Below, piece by piece: positions 7,806 through 16,475 of a stretch of 64,000 nt of DNA. This stretch comes from Nakamurella leprariae (GTDB taxonomy: Bacteria > Actinomycetota > Actinomycetes > Mycobacteriales > Nakamurellaceae). A model generated the notes under the pieces. The model was given only the letters and a program-made list of their open reading frames with translations, searched no databases and was not told the origin of the DNA. Every line of letters begins with the position of its first letter. The stretch's first letter is position 1. Location: positions 124,001 to 188,000 of the forward strand of contig NZ_JAERWK010000010.1 in NCBI RefSeq assembly GCF_016918035.1, in the 5' to 3' direction. The position numbers were made by a program, and so were the translations under genes.

Positions 7806-8123
7806 GTGACCATGCCGGGCATGGCCGACCTCCTCGTGTTGCCGCTGCGCCTCGCCCCAGACGGGGCGTTCCACACCGCGGCGCAGGGCAGCGACGAGCA
7901 GATCACCGACCAGATCGCCGCGACCATCGGCACCGCCATCGGGGAACGCCCCATGTGCTGGCCGTTCGGCATCGCCGACCCCACGTTCGACGAGCTCACC
8001 AAAGCCGACGTGCAGGCCGCCGTGTCCCGCTTCGGCCCGGACGGGGTCGTGATCGACGCGGTCACCACCACGTGGACCGACGCCACGACCGCTGCCGCTG
8101 CCGTCGAATGGTCCCGCACGTGA
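7806..8123 (+). CDS. Baseplate wedge protein, gp25/gpW-like
   Basis: About 105 residues. The family pattern is visible as LVLPLRLAPDGAF, DEQITDQIAATIGTAIGERP and WPFGIADPTF, the conserved section in which gp25/gpW proteins hold their EPR-type helix (here GERP). These proteins start the wedge and seed sheath assembly in contractile tails. Three starts compete (GTG 7806, ATG 7812, ATG 7821), none with a strong ribosome site. Its end overlaps the gpJ-like gene. No sheath gene is present here, so its partner is missing from view. Confidence 0.8.
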   Translation: MTMPGMADLLVLPLRLAPDGAFHTAAQGSDEQITDQIAATIGTAIGERPMCWPFGIADPTFDELTKADVQAAVSRFGPDGVVIDAVTTTWTDATTAAAAVEWSRT

Positions 8124-9262
8124 CCAGCCCGAACCCGGACCTGCCGGCCGCGGTCGATCTCACCCTGCATGACGTGTCCGAGCGGGACCTCGTGCAGGCC
8201 GCGGTCGACGCGATCCGGGTCCGCATCCCCGACTGGGTCCCGCAGGAAGGGCACGTCGAGGTCCTGCTGATCGAGGCGGCCGCGCTGCTGATCGGGCAGT
8301 ACTCGTACGGCCTGAATGAGATCCCCCGCAAGGTCCTGGACGGGGTCATCCAACTCGACGGGGTGTCCCGGCTGCCGGCGATCGCCGCGGGCGGCACCGT
8401 GCAGGTCACCATCGCCTCCACCACCTCGGGGATCAAGCTGCTCCCCTGGGGGTCACGGTTCCGGGTCGCGTTGGGTGATGGGACGAGCATCGACCTGATC
8501 AGCGATGAGCAGGTGCAGATCAACCCGGCGAACGGGCTCACCGCGACCGTGCACGTCACCGCCGAGTACCCTGGCGCCGCCGCGAACGGGGTCCCGGCCG
8601 GGACCGCGGTGCAGACTGTGGATGTCGTGCAGTGGGTCGAGTCGGCGCAGCTCGCGTCGGCCCTGGCTGGTGGCGCGGACGCCGAATCGGACGCGGTGTT
8701 CTACGCGCGGGCGGCGGCGATCCGGCGGCGCCGCACCGACACGCTGGTCACCGCGGAGAATTTCGAGACCGCCGCCTTGGACGTGCCGGGGGTGGGCCGG
8801 GCCAAGGGGTTCTCGCTGTGGGACGGCACCGGCGCCCCCGGGACGGATCTGGGGCATGTCACCGTGGTCGTCGCCGCCCCGGACGGCACCGAGGTCACCG
8901 GTCAGGTCGCCGCCGCCGTGCAATCCACCCTGTCGGGGAAGTCGGTCGCCGGCCTGCAGATCCACGTGATCGACCCGGACTTCCAACCGTTCGGCATCGG
9001 GGTGCAGATCACCCTCGCCCCCGGCTACACCGAGGCCGCCGTCGCCGCCGCCGTCCAAGCAGATCTGCAGGCGTGGTTGGCGCCGGCAGCGCGGCCGTGG
9101 GGTCAGCGGCTGTGGGAGAACGAAGTCGTCGTCCGCGTCGGCCAGGTCCCCGGCGTGGCCCGGGTCGTCGACATCACCGGGCCCGCGATCGCGATCACCG
9201 CGCCGTCGCCGATCATGCTGCCGCAGTCACCGATCCCCGTGACCGTCACGGTCGTGCCCTGA
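8120..9262 (+). CDS. Baseplate J-like protein (wedge, gp6/Mu gp47 family)
   Basis: A 380-residue protein that forms the ring of wedges around the hub. It shows the typical N-terminal dodecin-like region (AVDLTLHDVSERDLVQAAVD), the VPAGTAVQTVD element, and a helical middle domain with the ARAAAIRRRRTDTLVTAENF pattern characteristic of baseplate J proteins, followed by a C-terminal ferredoxin-like part. The start is GTG overlapping the upstream TGA (GTGA). Length is normal, and it is coupled to gp25-like and gpI-like neighbours. Confidence 0.88.
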   Translation: MTSPNPDLPAAVDLTLHDVSERDLVQAAVDAIRVRIPDWVPQEGHVEVLLIEAAALLIGQYSYGLNEIPRKVLDGVIQLDGVSRLPAIAAGGTVQVTIASTTSGIKLLPWGSRFRVALGDGTSIDLISDEQVQINPANGLTATVHVTAEYPGAAANGVPAGTAVQTVDVVQWVESAQLASALAGGADAESDAVFYARAAAIRRRRTDTLVTAENFETAALDVPGVGRAKGFSLWDGTGAPGTDLGHVTVVVAAPDGTEVTGQVAAAVQSTLSGKSVAGLQIHVIDPDFQPFGIGVQITLAPGYTEAAVAAAVQADLQAWLAPAARPWGQRLWENEVVVRVGQVPGVARVVDITGPAIAITAPSPIMLPQSPIPVTVTVVP

Positions 9263-10527
9263 TGGCCGGGTTCGAGCGGACCCCGCCGAACCTGCTCCCG
9301 GTTGACGCGGGCGACGGTGGGCAGGCGGTGATGCGCCGCTGGTTCCGGTTCAGCGACGGGCAGGTCGCGGCGGACAACGGGCAGGGCGGGGTGATGCTCG
9401 GCGAGGACGAAGGCGTGTCGACCTCGCCGATCACCGAGAACGTCGCGCCGCTGCCGATCCCGGTGACGCCGGGCGAGACGTACACGGCCGGGGTGTCGTG
9501 TGACGGGCTCGTGATCATCGCGATGCAGTGGGTCGGTGAGGACGGTACCGTCGCCGCGCGCGTCTTCGGGTGGGGCGTGCGCCGCGCCGCGGTCACCGCG
9601 ACGTGCCCGGCGAACATCACCGGTGTCATCGTCGCCGTGTTCAATCCGACGTTCACCATCACCGCCATCACCGGCGGTGTGTTGACGGTGGACTACTACC
9701 GGCCCCTGCAGTGGCCCGACGCGCCCGCCCTGATCGTGGGGGTCGAACCGCCGGGGCCGATCCTGATCTCCGATCCGGTCCTGGCCCGCACCCAGGTGGA
9801 TCCGGGGCCGGTGCCGCCGACGGTCGCGGACACCAGCTTCGGCGCGTACTGGTGGGCGTCGCTGCCCCGCATGTACCGGGACACCGACGAGGATCGGGTG
9901 CTGCGCCGGTACCTCGCCGGCGTCGGGGCGGCCGCGGACCAGGTCAGCGCGGTGCGGAACCGGCTCGACGCCGGGGACCTCACCAGCCCGGCCGCCGCGG
10001 ACGACGCGTGGGTGCCGTGGCTGGCGCAGGTCGTGGGTGTCCCGGTGTCGACGGCCGCGGAGACCCGCCGCCTCCTGATCGCCCGTGGCCAGTCCCCGGC
10101 CGTCGGGACCCGCCCCGCGCTCGCCGCGCTGGCCCAGACGTACCTGACGGGGACGCGGCAGGTGTCCGTGGTCGCGTCGAGCGAGCCGTGGACGATCCTG
10201 CTCCGCGTCCGCGCTGACGAAGCCGAGTCCGCCGGCGGACCCGAAGGGGTCGTGGCGAAAGTCCTGGCCACGGGGCAGGTCCCGGCTGGGTTCACCGTGC
10301 GCGTGGACACGGCGCAGCAGACGTGGGACCAGATCGACAGTGCCGTGCGCGTCTCGGGTGGGAAGTGGGCCGGCATCGACGGCCCCACGCAACGGTCGTG
10401 GGCGTTCGTCGACTCCCTGGGGTTGCCGTCCGACGGGTCCACCCCACCACCCGACCCAGATCCGGAGCCGGGTGAGTCGAACGGGTACGGCACCGCGCCG
10501 TACGGCACCGGCCCCTACGGAACCTGA
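9262..10527 (+). CDS. Tail protein I-like with N-terminal beta-sandwich extension
   Basis: A 421-residue protein. The C-terminal ~230 residues match P2 gpI-like tail proteins that connect wedge to fibres (SLPRMYRDTDEDRVLRRYL, DDAWVPWLAQVVGVP, RGQSPAVGTRPALAAL). The first ~170 residues (RTPPNLLPVDAGDGG ... VDYYRPLQWPDAPAL) look like a carbohydrate-binding-type beta-sandwich, absent from plain gpI. The tail ends in the repeat YGTAPYGTGPYGT, common in actinophage gpI proteins. It starts at the ATG overlapping the gpJ stop. Confidence 0.8.
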   Translation: MAGFERTPPNLLPVDAGDGGQAVMRRWFRFSDGQVAADNGQGGVMLGEDEGVSTSPITENVAPLPIPVTPGETYTAGVSCDGLVIIAMQWVGEDGTVAARVFGWGVRRAAVTATCPANITGVIVAVFNPTFTITAITGGVLTVDYYRPLQWPDAPALIVGVEPPGPILISDPVLARTQVDPGPVPPTVADTSFGAYWWASLPRMYRDTDEDRVLRRYLAGVGAAADQVSAVRNRLDAGDLTSPAAADDAWVPWLAQVVGVPVSTAAETRRLLIARGQSPAVGTRPALAALAQTYLTGTRQVSVVASSEPWTILLRVRADEAESAGGPEGVVAKVLATGQVPAGFTVRVDTAQQTWDQIDSAVRVSGGKWAGIDGPTQRSWAFVDSLGLPSDGSTPPPDPDPEPGESNGYGTAPYGTGPYGT

Positions 10528-10538
10528 GGAGCAGCACC

Positions 10539-11771
10539 GTGACCGGTCCCCTGACCTACACCCCGCCCGCCGTGTCCACCGAACCCGGCGAGGACAAGTG
10601 GGGCGTCGCGGTCAACGCGATCTTCCTGGCCATCAAGGCCGCGGTGAACGAGCAGGACGACGACGTTGCCGCCGCCCTGGCCGCTGCGCTCGCCGCCCAA
10701 GCCGGCGTCGGTCTGCGCATCACCGAGCGGTCCACCTCAGGCACCCTGGACCCGCAGGTGGACGGGGACATCGTGCTGTGCACGAATACCGGCCCGATCA
10801 CCCTGATCGTGCCGGACGACTGGCCGGCCGCGTCGGCGCTGGAAGTCATCGCCCGCGGCACCGGGACGGTCACCATCGCCGGTGAATCAGGCATGGCGAT
10901 CACGGCCGAACCGGCCGCGGCGGCGCTGACCACGGATCACCGCAACCAACGCCTGCACCTGCTGCGCCTCCCCGGCCTGACGGTGGATGAGGTGCCGGGG
11001 ACGGTGCTGGCCGAGTGGTGGGCCGATGACGTCGCCTCCACCACCCCGAACGCCGCGATCGCGTCGGTGCCGTCCGGGAACGGTGTCCCGGCGTTGACCG
11101 GCGCGTCCGGAACGCAGCCGACCCTCGTGCTCGACGCAGGCGGCACCGGCCGGAAGGCGCTGTACTTCAACGGGTCCAGTCAGTTCCTGTCGTTGAGCGG
11201 CGCCGCGTTGGACATGCTGCGGGCCCGCGCGAAGGTCACGCTGATGGTCGTCGTGCGGTACCCGTTCACGCCGGCCGCCTCCGGCGCCCGGGCCCTGTTG
11301 GAGATCTCGACTGCCGATCAGACGAAGTCCCGCCTGTACTGGCACGCGCGGGGCACCGACGGGAACGTGCAGGCCGGTGGCCGCCGCGACGACGCCCAGA
11401 CCTCGGCCAGCGGCGTCGTCGGGTCTGCTGGGCCGTCGACGGCGGGGATCTACGCGTACACGCTGGAGTTGGACTTCACTGCGGCCGCCGCGGACGGGTA
11501 CGTCAACGGCACCAAGGTGCTGGATGCGGCGTTCTCCACCGCGGGGGCGGCGACGTCGGACACCCGGTCGGCGCGGGGCAACATCGGCGCGAACCTGGCC
11601 GGCACCGCCGCGTTCTGGCAGGGCGAGTGGTTCGGGATGGCCGCCGTCGCCGGGGTCGGTGACGATCAGCGGAAGTTGCTGCACACCCTGGCCAAGCAGC
11701 GGTTCGGCGCGGCCACCGTGGACGCGCTGCCCGGTGCGGAGACGCTGGTCACTGGTGGGGCCGTCGCGTGA
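10539..11771 (+). CDS. Tail fibre with LamG/concanavalin-A-like domain
   Basis: A 410-residue protein starting at GTG 10539 with GAGGAGC upstream. The N-terminus (YTPPAVSTEPGEDKWGVAVN) is the attachment type seen in phage fibres, followed by an Ala-rich helical stretch and a small beta domain (LCTNTGPITLIVPDDWPA). From about residue 165 a LamG-like jelly-roll appears (LEWWADD-type start AEWWADDVAST, YFNGSSQFLSL, and GYVNGTKVLDAAFSTAG). It probably binds host glycans. The end overlaps the next GTG. Confidence 0.75.
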   Translation: MTGPLTYTPPAVSTEPGEDKWGVAVNAIFLAIKAAVNEQDDDVAAALAAALAAQAGVGLRITERSTSGTLDPQVDGDIVLCTNTGPITLIVPDDWPAASALEVIARGTGTVTIAGESGMAITAEPAAAALTTDHRNQRLHLLRLPGLTVDEVPGTVLAEWWADDVASTTPNAAIASVPSGNGVPALTGASGTQPTLVLDAGGTGRKALYFNGSSQFLSLSGAALDMLRARAKVTLMVVVRYPFTPAASGARALLEISTADQTKSRLYWHARGTDGNVQAGGRRDDAQTSASGVVGSAGPSTAGIYAYTLELDFTAAAADGYVNGTKVLDAAFSTAGAATSDTRSARGNIGANLAGTAAFWQGEWFGMAAVAGVGDDQRKLLHTLAKQRFGAATVDALPGAETLVTGGAVA

Positions 11772-12721
11772 AGCGTGGCGTGGCCCTGTCCCGACGCTCG
11801 TCCGGGTTGTACGTCCCGGCCGGGAGCGGGAGCGTCACCCCGCCGCCGGGGCCGGCGGGGCCGAACGCGTACAACGCGCAGGGCGTGTGGGTCGGCGACC
11901 AGATGCCGGGCGGCCCGCCGCCTGGGTATCAGACGGTGTTCGCGGACGACTTCACCGGTCCCCGCACCGGGTTGAACCGTCCGGAGTACGCGAACTACCT
12001 GGGCACGTACAACAACTCGTTCTCCGGCGCGAACCCGGACTCGTCGTGGTGGGACGGGTCTCTGGTCGAGGTCGTCGACGGGGTGCTGCGGCACTCGCAG
12101 ATCGTGCGCACCCGCGCCCACAAGGACGGCAAGGTTGACCGGCGTATCGAGTCGGGCACTTCCACCCTGTGGGGGATGCCGCCGACGGCGTTCCCGCAGG
12201 TCACGATGCTCGCCCGCACCTACGGGCCGTTCGCGTTGGAAGGGATCGTCGGGACGGTCCTGATGCTGTGGCCGTACGGCGACAACTGGCCCGCCGGCAC
12301 CGAAATCGACTACCTCGAAGAGTCCGCGCTGGGCCGGGGCCGGTCGAACTTCCACTGGGGCGCCGACTGGCCCAACCACCAGCAGACGGGGTTCCGGGAG
12401 TGGGCGATCCCGAACACCGGCACCCGCACCGCCTACAACCTGTTCGCGGCGCGGATCCTGCCGTCGGGGCATCCGAGTAGCCCGTTCCTGACCGAGGTGT
12501 GGTGCAACGGCGTCCGGGTCACCACGTGGCTGCCGCCGGTCGACTTCCGGCAGACGTGGCCGATGCTGGGGATCAACCAGACCGAGGGGTACATCGCGGA
12601 CAACGCGAACCCCACCTGGTTGGGCCCGACCGGCACGCAGGTCATGGACAGTTTGGAGCCGCACGGCAAGCAGCCGTTCTTCGACATCAAGTGGATGCGG
12701 GTGGACAAGCCGGCGGCGTGA
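11768..12721 (+). CDS. Tail-associated GH16-like glycosidase
   Basis: A 317-residue protein. A short proline/glycine N-terminus leads to a glycoside hydrolase family 16-like jelly-roll: TVFADDFTG at the start, then LMLWPYGDNWPAGTEIDYLE, where EIDYLE near residue 180 fits the ExDxxE catalytic motif (nucleophile and acid/base glutamates). Two further Trp-rich strands follow. It would cut cell-wall or capsular beta-glucan/galactan during adsorption. It overlaps the fibre gene by four bases. The secreted product at 19359-20405 carries the same fold. Confidence 0.75.
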   Translation: MKRGVALSRRSSGLYVPAGSGSVTPPPGPAGPNAYNAQGVWVGDQMPGGPPPGYQTVFADDFTGPRTGLNRPEYANYLGTYNNSFSGANPDSSWWDGSLVEVVDGVLRHSQIVRTRAHKDGKVDRRIESGTSTLWGMPPTAFPQVTMLARTYGPFALEGIVGTVLMLWPYGDNWPAGTEIDYLEESALGRGRSNFHWGADWPNHQQTGFREWAIPNTGTRTAYNLFAARILPSGHPSSPFLTEVWCNGVRVTTWLPPVDFRQTWPMLGINQTEGYIADNANPTWLGPTGTQVMDSLEPHGKQPFFDIKWMRVDKPAA

Positions 12722-12786
12722 TCACGGAGCGACGACACCCCGGCGGGTCCCACCAGCGGTCCGGGGTGGCCCGCACGGTGTGACCC

Positions 12787-13503
12787 GTGACGACCACCTC
12801 TTCGCCCCGGTGGGGCTTCCCCATGGCCACCGCGGGGTCCGATCCGTGGCCGGAACGCCAAGGGTGGATGGACAAGGTCCTCAAGCCCCTGGAGGAGCTC
12901 GGCGCGCAGATCGTCATCGGCACCACCGCGCAGCGCCCGCAGGCCGGGGTTGGGAAGCGGTTCTACTTCGACACCAGCACGCAGCGGCTGTACCTGGACA
13001 CTGGGTCGGCGTGGGTTGAGATGTCCCCGGTCGGGTCGAACACCGACCCCGCCGCCCTGGAGTACGGCGCCGCGGTGAAACGCGGGAGCAGCCGCACCGC
13101 GGCACGTGGCGATCACACGCACTTCATCCCGTCGACGGTGGTCTCGCACGAGCTGGTGATCGCCGGCACGCCGCCTCCGTCGGTTGGGCGGCTGCGGTGG
13201 GCGTTCTTCCATCGGATCGTGCAGGCGGGAGGCGGCGGGGGCGGAGTGCTCGGCGACCTGAACCCGTTCGGGGAGTTCTCCCTGCCCACGCCGTTCACCA
13301 ACGGTGTCGTGCACGCACGGGCGGAGTCCATCGACCCGGACTCCGCAGGCGGCGCCATCTACGTGTCCCGCGCCGGCACGGAAGCCAACTGGACCACCGG
13401 CAGTCCCGGCTACGTGCGGTTCCGGGCGTTCCAGCGGGGCAACCCGAACCAGCCCGAGGCAGTGGGCCCGATGCGGCTGCAGCTCGCCGTCTGCGGCTGG
13501 TGA
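12787..13503 (+). CDS. Tail fibre/appendage protein
   Basis: A 238-residue protein of structural character. The N-terminus contains RFYFDTSTQRLYLDTGSAW, a pattern common in phage fibre connectors. The middle has ARGDHTHFIP, resembling the metal-binding HxH fibre motif, and the C-terminus is beta-rich with a Gly run (AGGGGGGVLG). There is no enzyme motif. The GTG start lies 65 bases after the previous stop. A receptor-facing role is inferred from order. Confidence 0.6.
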   Translation: MTTTSSPRWGFPMATAGSDPWPERQGWMDKVLKPLEELGAQIVIGTTAQRPQAGVGKRFYFDTSTQRLYLDTGSAWVEMSPVGSNTDPAALEYGAAVKRGSSRTAARGDHTHFIPSTVVSHELVIAGTPPPSVGRLRWAFFHRIVQAGGGGGGVLGDLNPFGEFSLPTPFTNGVVHARAESIDPDSAGGAIYVSRAGTEANWTTGSPGYVRFRAFQRGNPNQPEAVGPMRLQLAVCGW

Positions 13504-13949
13504 CCGTCGTGGTGTCCACCCAACCCGGGCCATCGAAGATCCTGCGCTGCATCACGCTGCTGGCGATCACCGCGATCTACGCCCGCGTCGCCCTGCTGTA
13601 CGCGCCGGGCGCCGAGACCCGCCTGACGAACCCGCTACCCGCGGCGCTGCGGGACGTGTCCGGGCCGGTCCCCCTGAGCGTGTACGCAGGGCTGTGGTTG
13701 TGCTCGGCTGTCGTCGTCGCGGTCCTCGCCGTCCGACCGGTAACGCCATGGACGGGGAAGCGGATCACGGCCGCGCTGCTGGGCGCGGTGACGATGCCGG
13801 TGGCGTGGGCTTGGTTCTACCTGATCGGCTGGGGGATCTCGGGATTCGGATCGACCGAATGGAACTCGGCCGTGCTCTACGGGGGGTTGGCTGTGGTCAC
13901 CGGGTGCGTCCTAATCGGATGGCCAGCCGCGGCGGGGAGTCGACGATGA
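13500..13949 (+). CDS. Multi-span small membrane protein
   Basis: A 149-residue protein with about four hydrophobic segments (ILRCITLLAITAIYARVALL; VYAGLWLCSAVVVAVLAV; ITAALLGAVTMPVAWAWFYL; LYGGLAVVTGCVLIGW). It starts at a GTG overlapping the upstream stop and ends in an ATGA overlap. It lies at the head of a run of small membrane proteins preceding the lysins, so a holin or antiholin-like role is possible, but no family is recognised. Confidence 0.6.
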   Translation: MTVVVSTQPGPSKILRCITLLAITAIYARVALLYAPGAETRLTNPLPAALRDVSGPVPLSVYAGLWLCSAVVVAVLAVRPVTPWTGKRITAALLGAVTMPVAWAWFYLIGWGISGFGSTEWNSAVLYGGLAVVTGCVLIGWPAAAGSRR

Positions 13950-14257
13950 CGGACACCGCGTTCCTGTCAGCGGTGCTGGGTGTGCTGGTCACGCTTGGCG
14001 GGATCGTGTGGGCCGGCGTGAGGTTCAAGTCGGCCGACTACGGCAACCTGCAGAAGGACATCGAATCGCTCCGCGACAGGCTGCACGAAGTCGAGACGGA
14101 GATGCGCGCCAACGAGGTCCGGCACCGCATCGAGATCAATCACCTCGACACCGAGGTCCTCGAGCTCCGCCGCGGCATCGAAGCCGGCACCATCCCGCCG
14201 TTGCCGCCGCGGAAGCCGTGGCCTGCGCTGCCCAGTGCGCCGGCGGCCGCGTCGTGA
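13946..14257 (+). CDS. Membrane-anchored coiled-coil protein (possible spanin/lysis accessory)
   Basis: A 103-residue protein with one N-terminal membrane span (FLSAVLGVLVTLGGIVWAGV), then a heptad-like coiled coil (LQKDIESLRDRLHEVETEM and onward to about residue 80), and a proline-rich end. This layout is found in small phage proteins beside lysis genes. The start ATG overlaps the preceding TGA. No lipoprotein partner is visible, and actinobacteria lack a standard Gram-negative outer membrane, so a spanin role is tentative. Confidence 0.6.
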   Translation: MTDTAFLSAVLGVLVTLGGIVWAGVRFKSADYGNLQKDIESLRDRLHEVETEMRANEVRHRIEINHLDTEVLELRRGIEAGTIPPLPPRKPWPALPSAPAAAS

Positions 14258-14574
14258 CCGGGTATGAGACCACGCTGCGGGTGGTCCTGCTGGCCGCGTC
14301 TGGGGTCGCGTTCGTCCTCACCGCGGTGGTGACCGCGCCGCGGCTGCGCAAGACCCATCCCGCCCGCCTGCCGCGCAGTGAGGTCCTGGGCCGCGGTGGA
14401 CTGCTCGCCGTGATCTTCGGTGTCGGTTTGGGCGCGTTCAGCGTGCTGCAGGACTGGCCGGACGTCATCCGCTTGGGCGTGCTGCTCACCGGGACGGCGT
14501 GGGTGATCGCGGCGGCCGTGTTCGCGTGGGTTGACCGCAGCGACACCGGACGCGTCCCACCGTCGAAGCGGTGA
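14254..14574 (+). CDS. Small three-span membrane protein (holin-like)
   Basis: A 106-residue protein with three hydrophobic spans (VVLLAASGVAFVLTAVVTA; GGLLAVIFGVGLGAFSVL; VLLTGTAWVIAAAVFAWV) and a basic C-terminus. It starts at GTG in a GTGA overlap. Size, topology and position before the amidase fit a holin or holin partner, but a clearer r1t-type holin lies at 16472, so this one may be an antiholin or unrelated. Confidence 0.6.
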   Translation: MTGYETTLRVVLLAASGVAFVLTAVVTAPRLRKTHPARLPRSEVLGRGGLLAVIFGVGLGAFSVLQDWPDVIRLGVLLTGTAWVIAAAVFAWVDRSDTGRVPPSKR

Positions 14575-14592
14575 CCGCGGTCCCCTCAGTGC

Positions 14593-14787
14593 ATGGCTGA
14601 CGTGCTGCACACCGACGACCCGACTGCTGAGGTCGTCATGCCCGACGGGCGGGTGATCCGCAACCTCACCGCCGAGGAGTACCAGGCGTCGCTCGCGGAA
14701 GCGGCTGCCGCCGACGATGGCTCCCACCCGCACGGCCCGCCGCCGGACGTGATCGCGGCCGCGCTGGCTCGTCTCGGCGAGGACTGA
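14593..14787 (+). CDS. Small acidic phage protein
   Basis: A 64-residue soluble, acidic protein (VVMPDGRVIRNLTAEEYQAS) of unknown role, located four bases before the amidase gene. The ATG lies 18 bases after the previous stop. Such short proteins with a DGR/LTAEEYQ pattern occur near phage lysins, but no function is known to me. Confidence 0.5.
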   Translation: MADVLHTDDPTAEVVMPDGRVIRNLTAEEYQASLAEAAAADDGSHPHGPPPDVIAAALARLGED

Positions 14788-14790
14788 CCG

Positions 14791-15471
14791 GTGCCGATCG
14801 AGAAGCTGCACACCGACCTCACCGGCACGCTCAAGGGCAAGACCTGGCCGACTGGGCGACCGCGGGTTGGGTTCGTGCACTGCCTGCAGGCCCCTCCGAA
14901 GAAGGGTCTGGGCCGGGAGCTGGTGCAGTGGGCCAAGAGCGAGGGCGTTTCGCCGCATTGGGTGTCCGACCCGGGCGGGGCGTACCTGTGGCTGCCGACC
15001 ACGCAGCAGGGTGCGCACGTCGGCGGCGGCAACCCGTACGGCGTCGGGTACGAGGTCACCGGGTACGCGGAGTGGGATCGGTCGACGTGGCTCGCGCAGG
15101 GCATGGACGGGCTTCGCTGGCAGGCGTATTGCATGGCCGTCGACTCCGAGCGGTGGGGTCTGCAGCTTGAGTGGGGGTCGCTGGCCGAGCTGGCGCGGGC
15201 TGTGCCGAAGTTCTATACGCATAACGACTCTCGTCTGGTGTTCAAGGGGACCACGCACTACGACCCGTCCACGGGCTATCCGTACGACGTCGTCATGAAG
15301 ATGGCCAACGAGTGGCGGTACGGCGCGGGCGTGAAGGTGCCCAACCCCACCCCGCAGGCGCCGATCGGTTCCGGCTCGGGTGGTGCGGAGCCGGCGACGT
15401 GGTGGCAGCGGGCTGCTGCGTCGTACGGGTCGCTGGCCGACGCGATCGTCGAGGCAGTGCGGGCGGCGTGA
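14791..15471 (+). CDS. Endolysin, N-acetylmuramoyl-L-alanine amidase-type (Amidase_2/PGRP)
   Basis: A 226-residue lysin that would cleave the amide bond between muramic acid and L-Ala. The amidase_2 layout is readable: a first ligand His in RVGFVHCLQ, EGVSPHWVSDPGGAYLWLP, GAHVGGGNPYGVGYEVTGY and later YDPSTGYPYDV. The C-terminal ~40 residues form a short linker and an amphipathic helix (WWQRAAASYGSLADAI). No signal peptide is present, so export depends on a holin. The start is GTG 14791; its stop overlaps the next lysin start. Confidence 0.8.
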   Translation: MPIEKLHTDLTGTLKGKTWPTGRPRVGFVHCLQAPPKKGLGRELVQWAKSEGVSPHWVSDPGGAYLWLPTTQQGAHVGGGNPYGVGYEVTGYAEWDRSTWLAQGMDGLRWQAYCMAVDSERWGLQLEWGSLAELARAVPKFYTHNDSRLVFKGTTHYDPSTGYPYDVVMKMANEWRYGAGVKVPNPTPQAPIGSGSGGAEPATWWQRAAASYGSLADAIVEAVRAA

Positions 15472-16475
15472 TGCCGACTCTCGACGAGGCGCAGGTCCGG
15501 AACTTCCGGGCCGCGATGGCCACTACGTACGCGTGGGCAGCCGAGCGCGGCCAGGACCCGGTCCAGCTCGCCGAACGCGTCGCGTTCGGGATGTGGACCG
15601 AGGGCCGCGGCTGGAACTGGGCGAACGACGGCCGCAACACCAGCCGCAGCCCCGGTGTCACCCCAGCGGTGGCGGCGATCCTGCGGCGGTCCCTGGACCT
15701 GCCGCACGACAAGGTCGGCAGCAACGGTCGATCGACGGGCCCGCTGCAGCAGTTGTCGTCCGATGTGGGCGGCGGCTGGGGCGACATGGCCGGAACGATG
15801 GACATTGCCACATCGGTCCGCCGGTTCCTCGCCGCGCTCAAGGTGACCGACACCCCGGTCTATGCCGGGACGCTCGTCACCCCGACCGGCAGTCGCCGCG
15901 TCGAGATCCGCCTGTCCAGTCCGGTCGCAGCGGACGTGCTGCGTGTTCAGCAGCCTCTCGCGGACGAGGCGGAGTCCAGCAACTACAGCGCCGCGCAGGT
16001 CGCGGTCGCGCAGCAGATCGCGGCGGCATACCGGCCGACCGACCTCACCAGGAAGAAGGGGCTCATCGTGGCCGAGTACACCAAGGAAGAGTTCGAGCAG
16101 GCGATCGACTCCATCGCCGGCAAGAGCCGAGACGCGACGTGGCGCGCGAGTGTCGGCAAGGGCTTCGCCGCGGAGGACTACCTGGTGTCGGCGGCGGTCG
16201 CCGCGCAGAGCAGCGACGCCAAGCTCGATCAGGTCCTCGCGGCACTCGCCGGACAGCGGGACTTCCTGTCGGACCTCGTGACCGGTTCCGTGGTCGTTCG
16301 TTTCGGTCACGGCGGCGGCATCGCCCGCGTCGACATGGGCACGAAGCGGTGGCGCGGGTACGGCTCGATGGACGAGCTGTGGGCCGACGAGAAGGCCGTC
16401 GTCGATGCCGGCGGCACGGTCATCGCGATCGGCCAGGTCGAGGACCCGGCGGCCCGCGGGTGGGTGTCCGAATGA
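15471..16475 (+). CDS. Second cell-wall lysin-like protein
   Basis: A 334-residue protein. Residues ~1-125 resemble the lysozyme/peptidase-type domains of actinophage lysins: RVAFGMWTEGRGWNW, NGRSTGPLQQLSSDVGGGWG and SVRRFLAAL match the pattern in which a GPxQQ loop and WG pair shape the substrate groove. The rest is helical (KEEFEQAIDSIAGKSRDATW) and ends in a small beta domain. The exact bond cut cannot be read. The ATG overlaps the amidase stop, and the protein ends overlapping the holin gene. It could instead be virion-associated. Confidence 0.65.
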   Translation: MPTLDEAQVRNFRAAMATTYAWAAERGQDPVQLAERVAFGMWTEGRGWNWANDGRNTSRSPGVTPAVAAILRRSLDLPHDKVGSNGRSTGPLQQLSSDVGGGWGDMAGTMDIATSVRRFLAALKVTDTPVYAGTLVTPTGSRRVEIRLSSPVAADVLRVQQPLADEAESSNYSAAQVAVAQQIAAAYRPTDLTRKKGLIVAEYTKEEFEQAIDSIAGKSRDATWRASVGKGFAAEDYLVSAAVAAQSSDAKLDQVLAALAGQRDFLSDLVTGSVVVRFGHGGGIARVDMGTKRWRGYGSMDELWADEKAVVDAGGTVIAIGQVEDPAARGWVSE

